64,000 bases of DNA from the NCBI GenBank assembly GCA_934045075.1, contig OW203727.1, forward strand, positions 20,791,811 to 20,855,810, given 5' to 3'. Position 1 is the stretch's first letter. Each line of letters opens with the position of its first letter. Of this stretch, positions 33,901-44,619 are shown piece after piece. The notes beneath the pieces are model-generated. The model ran no database searches, had not been told where the DNA came from, and saw nothing but the letters and a program-made list of their open reading frames with translations. The stretch is from Yponomeuta sedellus. Its lineage: Eukaryota > Arthropoda > Insecta > Lepidoptera > Yponomeutidae. A program made the translations under genes and the position numbers.

Positions 33901-36519
33901 TGCAATTAGCAGATTGTATGCCCGGGGATGGCCGGTCCAACTATTGTTAGTCCGACGTTATATTTATGGTATGACATTGAAACACTTTGATTGCGCGATG
34001 CAGGAATGTTGGAGTTCGTAGTGCGCGCGCAGAGTTGACATGTGCTCGCCACACACCCCAACATTTTACAGGATTCAAAAGAGTATTGCTAGCGCAGAAG
34101 AAATTGATGAGTCGAATACTCACTTGCATAATGCGGCACATTAGGCGCAGTGTGGAACAGTCTGTGTATCCCGTGTCCGCAGTACGACCGCACTACGCTA
34201 AATCCGTTAGCCTGGGCATGCTTCTGAATGATGTTCCCAATCTCGCGGTACTTTTCACCCGGCTTCACAATCTCTATAGCCTTGGACAGACACTCGTAGG
34301 TGACCTGCACGAGCTTGCGGCTCGACTCTGGGACATTGCCAACGAAGAAGGATTCATTGAGGTCACCATGGAATCCGCGATGGTAGACTGTCACGTCTAC
34401 ATTGCAGAGATCGCCATCCTGTAAAGTAGGGTTTCAAATGAGTGTTAATAGATTATAAAGATGTGTTATTGACATCTAAGAACAAAACTTTACATCATAT
34501 CAGAATCCTTTGCTTATTGGAGCTACTTCCAATATTATGATTTTATGTTTTACACAAGTTTTATGCATAACTTTTATTTATATTATTATTTATATATTTG
34601 TAAGTATAAGAACTATATTGAGAATCTTGCTTATCATGGTTTTCAGATTTGCTTTACCGAGTTATTTTCCTACAAATATGTGTTATTGAAATAACACATA
34701 TTTGTAGGAAAATAACTCAGTGTTATGACAGCTTATTCATTAAAAAACCATCTGAAGAAATTTAAAACAAAAGTGAAAGATATTCACTTAAATCTCAACA
34801 AATATGGGCATATAAATATATTTTAGTGGCAACAATGTCATTACTAATTTAATGGCTGATACTGGTCAAAGCTGGCTTGTTTCTTGGTTAATTTACTTTA
34901 ATTCATAAATAATTTTCACACAACCAGGTAGTTGGCCAGGACATGTGTCCTTGTCCTGCCCATATATTTAGTATGAACCCTATGTATGTCCCCACTGCTG
35001 GGCCATACTCTACTTCGGGGGCCCATTATTTTTTGATGTGTACAACTGAAAAATAATTACAGAGACAACAGTTAAAAACTAGTCTGCGGTGGAGATTTTA
35101 AAAGGAAAAGATGTAACAACAGATTATATAAAATAACTCTAGGAGTGTTTTAGTGGAATTATGGTTACTATAACAATAAGGTTGTTATTCTTTTAATTCA
35201 CTATACCTGCAGTGGACGCAAATCCGGAATGCCGTGGCAGATGACCTCATTGACAGATGTGCAACAGCTGTTTGGGAAGTTGTGATAGTTTAACGGGCTC
35301 GGGTAGCATTCTCTCTCGATGCATGCCTCATGGACTATACGGTCAATCTCTTCTGTGGTCACACCTACGTCACAGACCCTGTGAAATAAAATACAGGGTT
35401 CACAGCATATTGTATTACTTTAAATAACCTTTGGATTTTACTTCTGCATGAAATTATTTATACAGAATCCAGCACCTTTACTGATACTAGATCAGTGAAG
35501 GATTACTCGGAGGCTGCAGTGCTTGGTAAACTGTTACTACTTTAAAGTGTTGTTGATATAAGTAAGTTTTTGCAAAAGTAGAAAAGTAGGGTCTGCGGTT
35601 TAGGATCGAAATAAAAAGTATTCAAACTTATCTAAATATATCTCGAAATATGTGTCAAAATGGCTTTAATTAGCTAAGCCAGTTAACTAAACTGGCTTTA
35701 ATTAGTATTAATAATTGCAACAAAAATTTAAAGGACACAAGTAAACACTGTGGCGAAAAACTATCTTGGTAAATAAATAATCATAGCCGATAAGGTTGCT
35801 ACAAGTAAAAACTACCGGCAGATGCTGGATGCAGCAAGCTGAAGACAGGGCGCTATGGCGCTCATTAGGGAAGGTTATGTCTAGCAGTGTACTACATAAT
35901 ATAGCCTGAAGAAGAAGTACTTAGGTATGCTGTCCAGAACTGTACCTAGGTTTTGATGGGCTTACCTAGCAGCTTCATCTAGCACCTCCCTGCCAAGACG
36001 GCAGGCGACGCGCATGCCCTCAATCTCCTCATCGTCCAGGACCTTGATCTGCCCCGAACCCTTGGCAGCATTCTCCGAGGCCGGGAATCCGGTTGGGTGG
36101 TCAGCATAGTCCGGACGGTCGATGTGAGCGGGAACTGTTCTCTTAGGCCCCGCCGGGAAGGGGCGCAGCTTTCCCGTGAAATTGTACGACGGCCAAGGAT
36201 TGTACTCGCCCTTCTCACCGTCTGTATTCTCGCCCTCTGTAACGAAATTGGACTATGTAGATATTTCTTAGACTCGCGATGCTCATACATAGTCATTTAA
36301 TATATCATAGAACAGAATAGCCGGAACTCGAAATCATAACCTAAAAGTGTAAAACTTACTCGCTAGTGAATGGATGATTTTGTGGCTTTTCCACGACTTC
36401 TTGAAGCAATCTTGGTTGCAAAAGAAAGAGCCCTGTATGCCAAGTTGCCTGCAGGTCGGGCATTGCAGCTGTGCAATGCTTTTGCAGCCAAGTGTTTCAC
36501 ACATTCCTATTGCGGCCAT
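30916..36519 (-). CDS. METAP1: Methionine aminopeptidase 1, six exons, complete
   Basis: Cytosolic metalloprotease that removes the initiator methionine from nascent proteins. Coding exons in transcript order: 36519-36360, 36236-35966, 35378-35207, 34418-34124, 32751-32615, 31026-30916. Every intron is GT-AG and every phase fits, giving 381 aa, close to the usual type 1 length. Residues 7-50 form the N-terminal zinc finger (C7, C12, C20, C23, C34, C38, H46, H50) thought to dock on ribosomes. Residues about 100-381 are the pita-bread fold. The five metal ligands are D209, D220, H283, E316 and E347, and the catalytic His is H192 in ICHGIP. Their spacing matches the human enzyme. The start is the first ATG before the finger. 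The linker after the finger is short and Gly/Glu/Lys-containing. The introns hold only repeats. Confidence 0.96.
31252..31496 (+). repeat. Unclassified repeat in METAP1 intron 5, copy 1 of 2
   Basis: Starts ggggtgagtctctaaaatgc and ends tagactaccaaatggcaaat. The inverse copy is at 52334-52549. The ends share an inverted 'gtagtct', suggesting a MITE-like element of about 220-245 bp. Confidence 0.6.
31498..31790 (-). repeat. Diverged 5S-like SINE
   Basis: cccattatgtcgccaccgag, ggtctcttccctgaggaagt, gccttgcgaagcacgaaacc; the head is very degraded. Its sister at 54595-54915 belongs to the same subtype (rather than the 'cctgcatcgcaggaagg' subtype). Confidence 0.65.
32095..32590 (+). repeat. RTE-linked SINE-like element split by AT-rich sequence
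   Basis: 32095-32270 carries ggtgtcggcctagagaatag through gcgtggggattatgggcatt, and 32520-32590 carries the tail cgctctttaggggagggcta with 'tgtccagcagtggactag'. The middle 32275-32515 is foreign: ctctgcaggctccgggctag then an AT-rich stretch ending in a T-rich tail, perhaps a second retro-insertion. Within METAP1 intron 5. Confidence 0.6.
33141..33385 (-). repeat. RTE-linked SINE-like element in METAP1 intron 4
   Basis: caggctatactagtcaactg through ggccgacaccacacagcaat, reverse of the 5440 copy, almost full length. A tail scrap of the same family follows at 33590-33632 in the other orientation. Confidence 0.7.
33655..33815 (+). repeat. Degraded ccggccaag...(GGAC)n repeat, 3' part
   Basis: gggaagtaccctataaattt, gatacctccacgcgtttctg and ccttttggcgtacagaaccc follow the order of the copies at 4579 and 24199, with heavy divergence and loss of the GGAC run. 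Confidence 0.55.
33918..34062 (-). repeat. 200-bp interspersed repeat, copy 2, 60 bp from a METAP1 exon
   Basis: ggggatggccggtccaacta through gagttgacatgtgctcgcca matches copies 1 and 3. The hairpin end is missing. It ends about 60 bases before the donor of METAP1 exon 4 (34124). Confidence 0.65.
34659..34718. repeat. 29-bp perfect inverted repeat
   Basis: 34659-34687 pairs perfectly with 34690-34718 (arm gagttattttcctacaaata continuing tgtgttatt) around a 2-base loop. Lies in METAP1 intron 3. Confidence 0.85.
35810..35917 (+). pseudogene. RTE ORF 3' end fragment in METAP1 intron 2
   Basis: Reads [22 protein letters not shown] residues and ends ctagcagtgtactacataat with (gaa)n. It is the same terminus as 57160-57455 but shorter. 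Confidence 0.6.
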
Positions 36520-36529
36520 TTTTTTTATT

Positions 36530-38050
36530 TTGGTGATTTTTGTTTTTTCTACAAAATCGACTTGACAAGTGAGATGTCAAAATCCTCTGGCGGCAGTGCT
36601 GCCAACATAAAAAATATGGACGCGTTCTGTTTTTATTATAACGAATAAGTTCATATTTTTTACATTTATTCTTGTAAATGTAAAGAAATAAATAATAGTT
36701 CTTTACCTAGCGCATGTTGAGAAAGCGAACAATGTTTGTCAATAATGATTTGTGGTAATAGAGGATTGTTAGGACCCATCTAGTCTTTTAGCAACAGCAG
36801 CCATGGAATAATATTATGAATAGTTAGTGCTGTAGAGACACGGAGAGTCAATTCTAAGTACCTCTATCGTAGTAATTAGTATACCGACTTACTTGTAAAA
36901 CGGAGGCTATTTAATATCCCTCCAGGTATATCCCAAGAGCGAATGAGATAGTTTCTCAAGTAGCAGTAAACAAAATTATAATCCGCCACTATTTCACTGA
37001 AGTCCATTGCACGAAATATTGCTACACGAACTACACTGCTACACGAACTGTATCTTTCAACAATATCACGAAACAATACCAAAATTTTAATTAAAACTTG
37101 TGCAAACGTAAAATATATTATTTTGTTTAGAATGACGTTACTTTTGTTTGACTACGCTGCGTTCTATTTACGAAATGTTTGTATTTTCAGCCGGTAGAGA
37201 ACGCAGATGCTAAAGGTTTTAATTTCAAGTGGATTTTAAGTGGTTTAAAGGCACTGTTATAAAAAGCAAACGTGTGCGAAGCGTTTAAATATGACGTAGG
37301 TACATACATACCTACCTACCTAAGCTGTGGAGATTTGGAGATATGGCCGATTGCAAGTATGTTTCATTGCACTCGGCTTTTCCCTGGATGTAAACAAAGT
37401 ACGGTTATAAGGTTTTTTTTGTAAAGGCTACCTATTCATTAACGCGATATTACATAACCCTGAGGGGTTGATGTTTACCTACTGAATTATGTACATGGAT
37501 GAGTGAATGATAGGATGAACATAATCATCAAATTCGTGAGACATGTGGAGTCTACTATACCTATATAGGGGAGAAGGAGGCACTTTAGCACATTTTTCAT
37601 ATTTGGACTCATTAAAAATCAACTGTAGGTAAGGAGAAATTGAAAAGACATATTTTTCTTAGCTTACTTAAGTACTCCTTTGTTAATATATAAAAATGAT
37701 GAAATGTTTGAATTGGATCAAAATGTGAAAGAGAAAAATGTGGTTTTTTAAAATCTCAAATTTGTTCAAATCTGCCTCCCTATGGGAGAGGCCTACCTAC
37801 TTACGTTTATACAAGACTAGGGGTCTGTTGTAAGCGCAGCGGTGGGGTAACCGGTAGACGTGAAGTGGTATAAATCTGGTTGATGGGAGCTGGCTCTTCA
37901 ATAAAACAAAGACGGGAATCCTGTAGATATTTCACACTATATTACTCAGAATATATATACGTATTACATCGTCAAATATAAGATAACTTAAAAATAACTA
38001 GGGACAGCCATGCATGCCCGGGGAGAAATTTTAGAGAGAGAGAGTGTTGC
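36530..38050. other. METAP1 5' flank and spacer
   Basis: The METAP1 promoter should lie just above 36519; no TATA box or GC-rich island is evident. The rest is AT-rich with no recognised gene. Confidence 0.4.
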
Positions 38051-38054
38051 TACA

Positions 38055-38326
38055 CTTATTTTTATTTTATTTTTATTTTTATTTTCATTATTAGGGACAA
38101 CAAACAGAAGTACAATGTATTTTAAACAAATATCTTAAACGTAAAAAAATACAATAGTTAATTGTACATCCAGCTCCGTTATCCACATCTTACAATATGG
38201 TTTTTATTAAACTAACTAATCAAACAAACGAACGCACGCTTAGTCCAAGGTTTGTCTAAAAACAAACCCTGAAAAGAAAAGGGGAGAAAAAAAAAATTTA
38301 ATGACTTCATAACAAAACCTTCACCA
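38055..38326 (-). mobile_element. 3' UTR and tail of the Jockey-type element
   Basis: The minus strand runs from the stop through AT-rich sequence to an (aaaat)n-like tail at about 38058-38090. A (ga)n microsatellite at 38034-38046 marks the outside flank. Confidence 0.55.
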
Positions 38327-40765
38327 TTAACTTTTTACTGAAACATCCTTAATAATTTTAAGAGCCAGTGCCCTAAACGATGCAGGGGTATGTGCAAATA
38401 TATCTAGAGTATTAAGGTAAGTGTTGTATGTTTTGACTATTCTATTAAGAGGTGCCCTTTCACCTGCGTTGGTTCTACATTGGTTGGTAATGAATAGATG
38501 ATGAGGATGTGCACTTTGAATCCTTATCGAGCGACTTGGAATCTTATAATATATTTGAGCGGTTAATTGATTACAATCAAAGAAGTTATGGCATAATTTA
38601 TACAAGAGTAATTCATCAAGCAGCAGCCTTCTCGCTTCTAATGAAGGAAGTGAGAATTTAGACAGTGCACTAGCATAGGAGCATTTGGTACGAAAGCATC
38701 TGTAGTTAACAGCACGAAGAAATTTACGTTGTATCATTTCAATTTGGTTGCAATATTTATTATAATATGGATTCCAGATCTGCGAGGCGTATTCTAATTG
38801 TGATCTTATTAATGAACAGAACAAATGTATATATGTACCTGAACGTTTGAAATGTTGACAGGCGCGCATAACAAACCCATACATTTGGAATGCCTTGGTT
38901 GTGATAGAGTTAATATGAGTGTCAAAATGTAATTTAGAATCAATTAGAATACCAAGATCCCTTATAATTGTAACCGATTCTAGAGGAGAATCGCACAAAG
39001 AATATGTATAATTTACGACATTGATTTTTTTTGTGAAAGTAATGGACTTACATTTGGGTATACTTAATTTTAATTTGTTTTTGTGGCAATATAGCGAGAC
39101 ACGATCCAGATCTTGTTGTAATAGAATACAATCATCGGTACTTAAAATATCATAATAAATTTTGAGGTCATCCGCATAAAGAATAAATTTACTGTGTTCA
39201 AAACACTCTGAAATATCGTTAATAAATAATATAAATAGTAGGGGTCCTAAAATTGAGCCTTGAGGCACTCCGGAAGTAACAGTTATGGCTTCCGATGAAA
39301 AACCATTAATTACTACCCTTTGGGTCCTGTTTGTGACATAGGATTGGAACCATCTGAGTAGATTCCCTCGTATACCATTGAAAGCTATTTTTTGCAATAA
39401 CAACAAGTGGTCCACCTTGTCGAAGGCCTTGCAGAAATCCGTGTATACAGCGTCTACTTGAATACGTCGGTCCGTGCGCCCAAAGAGATAACTGGTGAAG
39501 ATTAATAAATTGGTAACTGTAGACCGTTTTTTCACAAACCCATGCTGTTCGGGAATAATTAACTCATGAAGACTAGGACATGTAGAATTATGCACTAGTC
39601 TCTCCAAGACCTTCGCCAAGGTGGATAGCAGTGAGATAGGACGGTAATGTTCTACGTTTTTAGCACTGCCGCTCTTATGTATTGGGGTAATGTTAGCGCT
39701 TTTCCATATTCGAGGCATGACTCCTTCCTCCAAGCATTTATTATATAAAATCAGAATAGGTAGAGAAATTGTGTCAGAAGTATGCTTAAAAAAGAATGGG
39801 GGTAGTCCATCTGGTCCTGATCCCTTAGTAACATCCAGCAGTTTAAGTTCTTTGACCACCATTTCGGTATTAAAGATAATGTTAGCTAAATGTGCATTTG
39901 CATTGTCAGCTGGCAATCGATTAGGATTAAAATTTTCTATGTTTGATGGTTCATACACAGAACTAAAGAAGCTAGAGAATAAATTGCATGCTTCTTCTGG
40001 ATCCTTACTTTCGGTATCATTGAAAATGACGGAGGATGGGATACCTGATTTTTGTTTCATGTTACCTATGAAAGACCAAAACACCTTAACATCCTTTCTC
40101 AAACCTTCTTCGACAGAATCTATATATAAATTAAAACATTCATGGCTAAGGCGCTTAAATCTCTCACGAAAAATTGAAAAAGTCTCATAATCTACAATAT
40201 TCTTATATCTTTTCCATCTTTTCCAAAATTTATTTTTATCTTTGAAAATATGAATGAGTGGTTTATTAAACCATATAGGAAACTCGCACGATCTGACTGG
40301 CCGAGCCGGAACATGGTTTTTAATTATCTGATATAAAGTCTCATAGAAAATATCCGTTGCGGGTTCCGCCGGCAAGTGACAGAGTAGTGCACTCCAATCC
40401 ACATTACCAATATCCCTATTAATAGTCTCGTAGTTAGCCTCTGTGAAACGGTATCTGGGTGCGGCGGACTGAGCTAGGGTTTTGTAACTATTAAGAAAAT
40501 GCACGCTAACACACAATGGGGGATGATTCGTGTCTTGGGGAACTAAATGGGTAATTGAAGGCTCACAAAAACAATTCTCGTTATTAGAAATAAAATAATC
40601 CAAAATACGATCATTATAGTTTTTAACATGGTTAAATTGATACGATTTTGTTGTTGATAAAAAGTAACTTATACTTCTCTCAATCTGAGAGCTATTCTCC
40701 AGTAGCACCAGTTCACATGACTTAACAAACGGAAACGTCAAACCGAAGAAAGATTGCCATATCAA
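38327..40765 (-). mobile_element. Jockey-type non-LTR retrotransposon ORF2, 5'-truncated, open reading frame
   Basis: 812 codons without a stop. Residues about 1-90 are the last part of an endonuclease domain (terminal TNHPPL). The reverse transcriptase domain spans about 355-620 with TPIHKSG, AFDKVDH, SGVPQGS (498-504) and the catalytic YADD (530-533). A C-terminal region with RSQLEYASQIWNP follows. The first codon is not ATG: an in-frame TAA lies seven codons upstream, so the 5' half (ORF1 and most of the endonuclease) is gone. The 3' side (38055-38326) has an AT-rich UTR ending in an A/T-rich tail. Jockey-clade assignment rests on motif order. An intact RT frame suggests a recent insertion. 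Confidence 0.88.
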
Positions 40766-41009
40766 GTTTATATTATTGCATTAAATACGCATACATGAGA
40801 CAAAATAAAGTCTCTCTAATACCTGTTTCATAATACTACTATACTTTTATGACAATTCGTTGGTCATTGTTGAAGTTGTCTAAAGTTTATAATATCAGTT
40901 AGGTACTGTACCTAATTTCTGTGTAAGAATAAAAAATTATCTATCTATCTATATATCTTTAACACACAGATTAACTTGTACTTAAGAATACTCTCCTAAG
41001 CATTAACAT

Positions 41010-41160
41010 AACATGAACTCACGCCTGTATCCCAGAGGGGTAGGCAGATATACTAAGCACTGCCATTTGCCACGATCCTGACAAAACTCCTTCGCTTCAT
41101 CAACGTTCATTAGTCGTTGCATGCACGAACGCCAGTTTTTATTTGGCATTACTCTGCTTC
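41010..41160 (-). repeat. Retroelement ORF 3'-end fragment
   Basis: The minus strand reads RSCMQRLMNVDEAKEFCQDR then GKWQCLVYLP, the same tail as at 7537 and 63953. Confidence 0.55.
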
Positions 41161-41456
41161 GCGATGTAAGTATATAATAGAGTAGACAGCACATAAGCCT
41201 TTACATCCGTGCCCTCTAATCAGTTACGTTATGGATGACTTATGAAAAGTGTGAAGGATGATCTGCTGTCGACAGTACGTACGAGTATGTAGGTATTTAT
41301 TAATATAAAAGAGAACACGTTACATGTTATAATAAGGCCTCACAAAATCAATTACTTGGTTTGACTGTGGGAACAGTCTCGTTTACAATAAATAGTTTTA
41401 CCATAGATTTTACATAGCCTTTTTACATAAGATTTGCACACTAGCACTTTCTGATA

Positions 41457-41565
41457 ATAAGGAGCCATTAGCTCAGTTGGAAAGAGCGCTGGCACGGATA
41501 GCCAGAGGTCGCGGGTTCGAATCCCGGCATGGGCGGAATTTTTAGCCTCTAAATAGGTTTTTAAG
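41457..41565 (+). repeat. tRNA-derived SINE (aggctaaaaat family), core only
   Basis: gagccattagctcagttgga, aagagcgctggcacggatag, gcgggttcgaatcccggcat, then ttagcctctaaataggtttt. The best-preserved tRNA-like head in the window, but still without normal acceptor pairing. Confidence 0.78.
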
Positions 41566-41969
41566 GATAACTTAGCAAAATTCTTGAAATAATTATTATT
41601 TAGTAGGTCCATCTACTAATAGATACAATAATAATTAGATGGACCCCCTAGAAAGAACCACGTGAACATTCAACTTAATAGACATGATTGCTTTACGTCC
41701 CAACCTCAGATCATGATCTGAGGTCCCAACCTATTTTAACTATTCCATAAACGGATTGTGTACGTTTAACGAAAAGCTAAGTGAAATAAAATGTACCTAC
41801 CTAATCTACCTTTGCGATCTTATCAACCAACGGTAAGTAGGTGAAGGAAACCGCGTTGCACAAATAAACATTTCTTGTTTTACTTTTGTACACAATTCGT
41901 ATTTTTATTTGATTTTTGCAATTGAATTTTTTTTTGCTTCTGACCCCACACGTCGTTTCGGGTTCTTGG

Positions 41970-42140
41970 TGTCGTTGTTTCTGGTATCTAGGGTATCCTA
42001 GTCGTGGGAACCAGAAACAACGACACCACAAACATGTAAACGTCGAAGACCTGGTTTTTTTTTGTCCTCAGCCGGGGATCGAACCCGGGACCTCTTGCAT
42101 GGTAGGCAGATGCGCTACCGCTGCACCAGAGGCCGTCAAT
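41970..42140 (-). repeat. Hairpin plus tRNA-derived SINE head
   Basis: tggtgtcgttgtttctggt (41968-41986) pairs with accagaaacaacgacacca (42010-42028). Next, 42060-42138 reads on the minus strand as cagcggtagcgcatctgcct and ccgggttcgatccccggc, a good D-arm and T-arm (Gly-tRNA-like), followed by an A-run tail. The anticodon stem is disrupted, so this is a SINE and not a tRNA gene. Confidence 0.7.
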
Positions 42141-42195
42141 GATGAGCCATCGGCTTAAGATTTCCGAATGGCTAATCTCTTCTAGCCATCCGTAC

Positions 42196-42285
42196 CCTTC
42201 TTCTTCTTCAGGCTATATTAGTCCACTGCTGGACATAGCCCTAGCCTAATGAGCGCCATAGCGCAAGGTTGTGCCATCATCATAT
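42196..42285 (-). repeat. RTE-linked element tail
   Basis: cttcttcttcaggctatatt through gcgcaaggttgtgccatcat; only the tail portion. Confidence 0.65.
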
Positions 42286-42304
42286 CCCTAGTACCCTATT
42301 AATT

Positions 42305-42690
42305 TTATTAATAAACTAACTTTTGCCCGTGACTCCGTCCACGTGGACTTTTTTTGCAACCCCGTTCACTCCCTCCCGGGTTAAATTTAGAAAAACGGCG
42401 AAACACGTGTTCAATCAATTGTGTTGAAGAGTATTTATTTTAAAATTGTATTTATTTTTAATTTTGTTTCAAGAAAATTAGACAACATTCTTTATACCTC
42501 CCATACAAATTTTGGCAACCCTTTTCGCCCCCTTAGGGACTGAATTTCAAAAAATCCGGCTATTCCTTGCCTACATTATATATTATAGACCCTCTGTGCA
42601 AAATTTCAGCTTTCTAGGTCCAACAGCTTGGGCTAGGCGTTGATGAGTGAGTCAGTCAGTCAGGACTTTGAATTTTATTTATATAGATAG
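42305..42690 (-). repeat. Helitron-like or RTE-like degraded element
   Basis: aactaacttttgcccgtgac and tccgtccacgtggacttt resemble the widespread Lepidoptera 'gcccgcgacttcgtccgcgtgg' element. It ends with gtgagtcagtcagtcaggac. No coding sequence remains. Confidence 0.5.
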
Positions 42691-42770
42691 GTCTAATCGC
42701 GATTATTTACTAGGTAAAATACGAGTATGTTTGAGCGTTGCGATCATATAAATACTTATGTAAGTAGAGC

Positions 42771-42970
42771 GGCGGCAGCCTAGTGGGTAGAGCATTGGAC
42801 ACGGAGGTGGGAGACCCAGGTCCGATTCCCAGTTCGGGCATGTACCAATGACTTTGTTTTCTAAGTTACGTACATGTGGGAAGTACATAAAACGGCGAAG
42901 AAAAACATCGTGAGAAAACTTGAGTGCCTAAAGTGTTCGAATACCTCAGCGCTTGAAATCCGCTATTAGA
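42771..42970 (+). repeat. tRNA-derived SINE (gcggcggcagcc family), near full
   Basis: Head gcggcggcagcctagtgggt, agagcattggacac, B-box ggtccgattcccagttc, body ttttctaagttacgtacatg, aaacatcgtgagaaaacttg, and tail aatacctcagcgcttgaaat. Confidence 0.78.
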
Positions 42971-43046
42971 CACGTATCAAATTTGACGCGATAAATGAAT
43001 ATTTCCTATAGTATTTAACGTAAGAAACCGAAATATATTGATTTTG

Positions 43047-43295
43047 CTAAGTATGAAGATGATGGCTGCAAAAAATTTTTTCCCGTTTAATTTGTAACGG
43101 CGAAAACGCTATGCGCCATCTTTCAGCCAGAGCCAGTGGACATTGATTATTATAGGACTTAGGTACATCAAAGTGATCTTCACATAAATACACCCGAGTT
43201 TCAATTGATAAAGAGTCGGGGTCTCTTTTGGCAAGTTTGAGCCAAGTTTTTCGAATTTTAATTTCACTGGGTACACGTATTCTCGAACAATGCAA
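43047..43295 (-). pseudogene. Possible THAP-domain fragment
   Basis: 82 codons. HCSRIRVPSEIKIRKTWLKL then RVYLCEDHFD resembles the second half of a THAP zinc finger (spaced Trp, then C-x2-H as in LCEDHF). The first Cys pair is not visible in frame. THAP domains occur in P-element transposases and in cellular DNA-binding proteins, so the origin is open. Treat as a remnant. Confidence 0.4.
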
Positions 43296-43597
43296 TAATG
43301 ATAATTGGTATATTTTGGATGTAAATTCGATGAAATCATGGTTGAGTTGTTGTTATTTCACTATGCTCAGAGATCACTTACAGAAAATTTCATGTCCATA
43401 GACTAAAATGGCTGACCGCGTTTTTGGCTGTTTAGGAAAATAAAGTTTTAAAATATATTTTTATGTTGCTTTTAGGTCCTCAAAAAATATACTAAAATAT
43501 TTTTGGGCTAATGGAAGAGTTATTTACCGTTTAAGACTTACTTGAAAAGAGAGTCAAATAGCGGATTGCCAATCCGCGGTGGCACGCGTAGCTGCCT

Positions 43598-43768
43598 GTA
43601 CGTAATGCAGAGAATATTGTAAAGAGGTTCGAAATTTCACTGATGCCGGTGAGTCGCCCATCAGCTCAGTTGGAAAGAGCGCTGGCCCGTGCCAGACTCA
43701 CCGGCATCGGTCTCGGGTTCGAATCCCGGCATGGGTGGATTTTTTAGCCTCTAAATAGGTTTTTAATA
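43598..43768 (+). repeat. tRNA-derived SINE with an internal rearrangement
   Basis: Head gcccatcagctcagttggaa and gagcgctggcccgtgccaga, then an inserted actcaccggcatcggtctcg in place of the anticodon arm, then gggttcgaatcccggcatgg. The insert duplicates an outside segment of the same SINE, inverted. Confidence 0.7.
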
Positions 43769-43939
43769 TTGTCCTTAGCACTGGTTAGTGCATTCAAAAG
43801 AATATTATCACGCGTAGCAATATTGTCCCTTGCAGTGAGACGTTTAAAGGCTACATAAAAAAAGTTTAATGTGTTTGTGTGAGTCTTTGATTGCTGTTTA
43901 TTTGATTGTGGGTTAATGCGGGTCTTAAAACCTAAAATA

Positions 43940-44156
43940 ATTACACTATTTTTATTTTTAATGCACTAACCCGTGCTAAGGAACAAATTTAAAAACCTAT
44001 TTAGAGGCTAAAAATTTCACCCATGCCGGGATTCGAACCCGCAACCTCTGGCTATCCGTACCAGCGCTCTAGCGCTAATAATTTTTAGCCTCTAAATAGG
44101 TTTTTAAATTTGTTCCTTAGCACGGGTTAGTGCATTAAAAATAAAAATAGTGTAAT
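43940..44156. mobile_element. SINE palindrome, perfect 77-bp arms
   Basis: 43940-44016 is the exact inverse complement of 44080-44156 (arm contains aatgcactaacccgtgctaa and cctatttagaggctaaaaat). The 63-bp spacer is half of the tRNA-like core in reverse (cccatgccgggattcgaacc). It is a foldback built from the SINE tail. Confidence 0.92.
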
Positions 44157-44177
44157 CATGTGGGTACAGTGATATCG

Positions 44178-44416
44178 TTCCGATGTTAAACCTAACTGCA
44201 AAGTAGGTAGTCGGGGCTGTAAGTAATGCAATTTGCTTAAGTCAGATGTCGCTGCCTGTACGTAATACAGAGAATATTGTAAAGAGGTTCGAAATTTCAC
44301 TGATGCCGTGAGTCGCCCATTGGCTCAATTGGTAGAGCGCTGGTACGGATAGCCAGAGGTTGCGGGTTCGAATCCCGGCATGGGTGAAATTTTTAGCCTC
44401 TAAATAGGTTTTTAAA
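44178..44416 (+). repeat. tRNA-derived SINE, full-length
   Basis: Carries the longest upstream region (ctaactgcaaagtaggtagt, gatgtcgctgcctgtacgta), then cccattggctcaattggtag, gttgcgggttcgaatcccgg and ttagcctctaaataggtttt. Confidence 0.8.
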
Positions 44417-44619
44417 CCTAAAATAATTGCATTTTTATTTAATGCATTACGGGCTACATTGGGTTCGTGTCCACTACATTTCGGGAGCAATAGGCACTTA
44501 TATGCAGGTGCTACGTTGTTTACACCGTGCTTACGCCTTTTTACGTTTGTAGGTACATCTACGTCCTTCTCCTATGTCCATCTGAGGGATGCCTAGAAGA
44601 CATCATTATTAGTGATAAG

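Noticed and set aside
33987..34424. 145-codon plus-strand ORF
   Set aside because: Antisense shadow of METAP1 exon 4 plus a repeat.
39690..40190. 166-codon plus-strand ORF
   Set aside because: Antisense to the Jockey-type RT frame.
41457..41540. Functional tRNA genes at the tRNA-like cores (also 13900, 44320, 58110, 42060)
   Set aside because: The T-arm and D-arm are good, but the acceptor stem does not pair, the anticodon loop lacks U33, and all copies carry the same non-tRNA flanks, so these are SINE heads.
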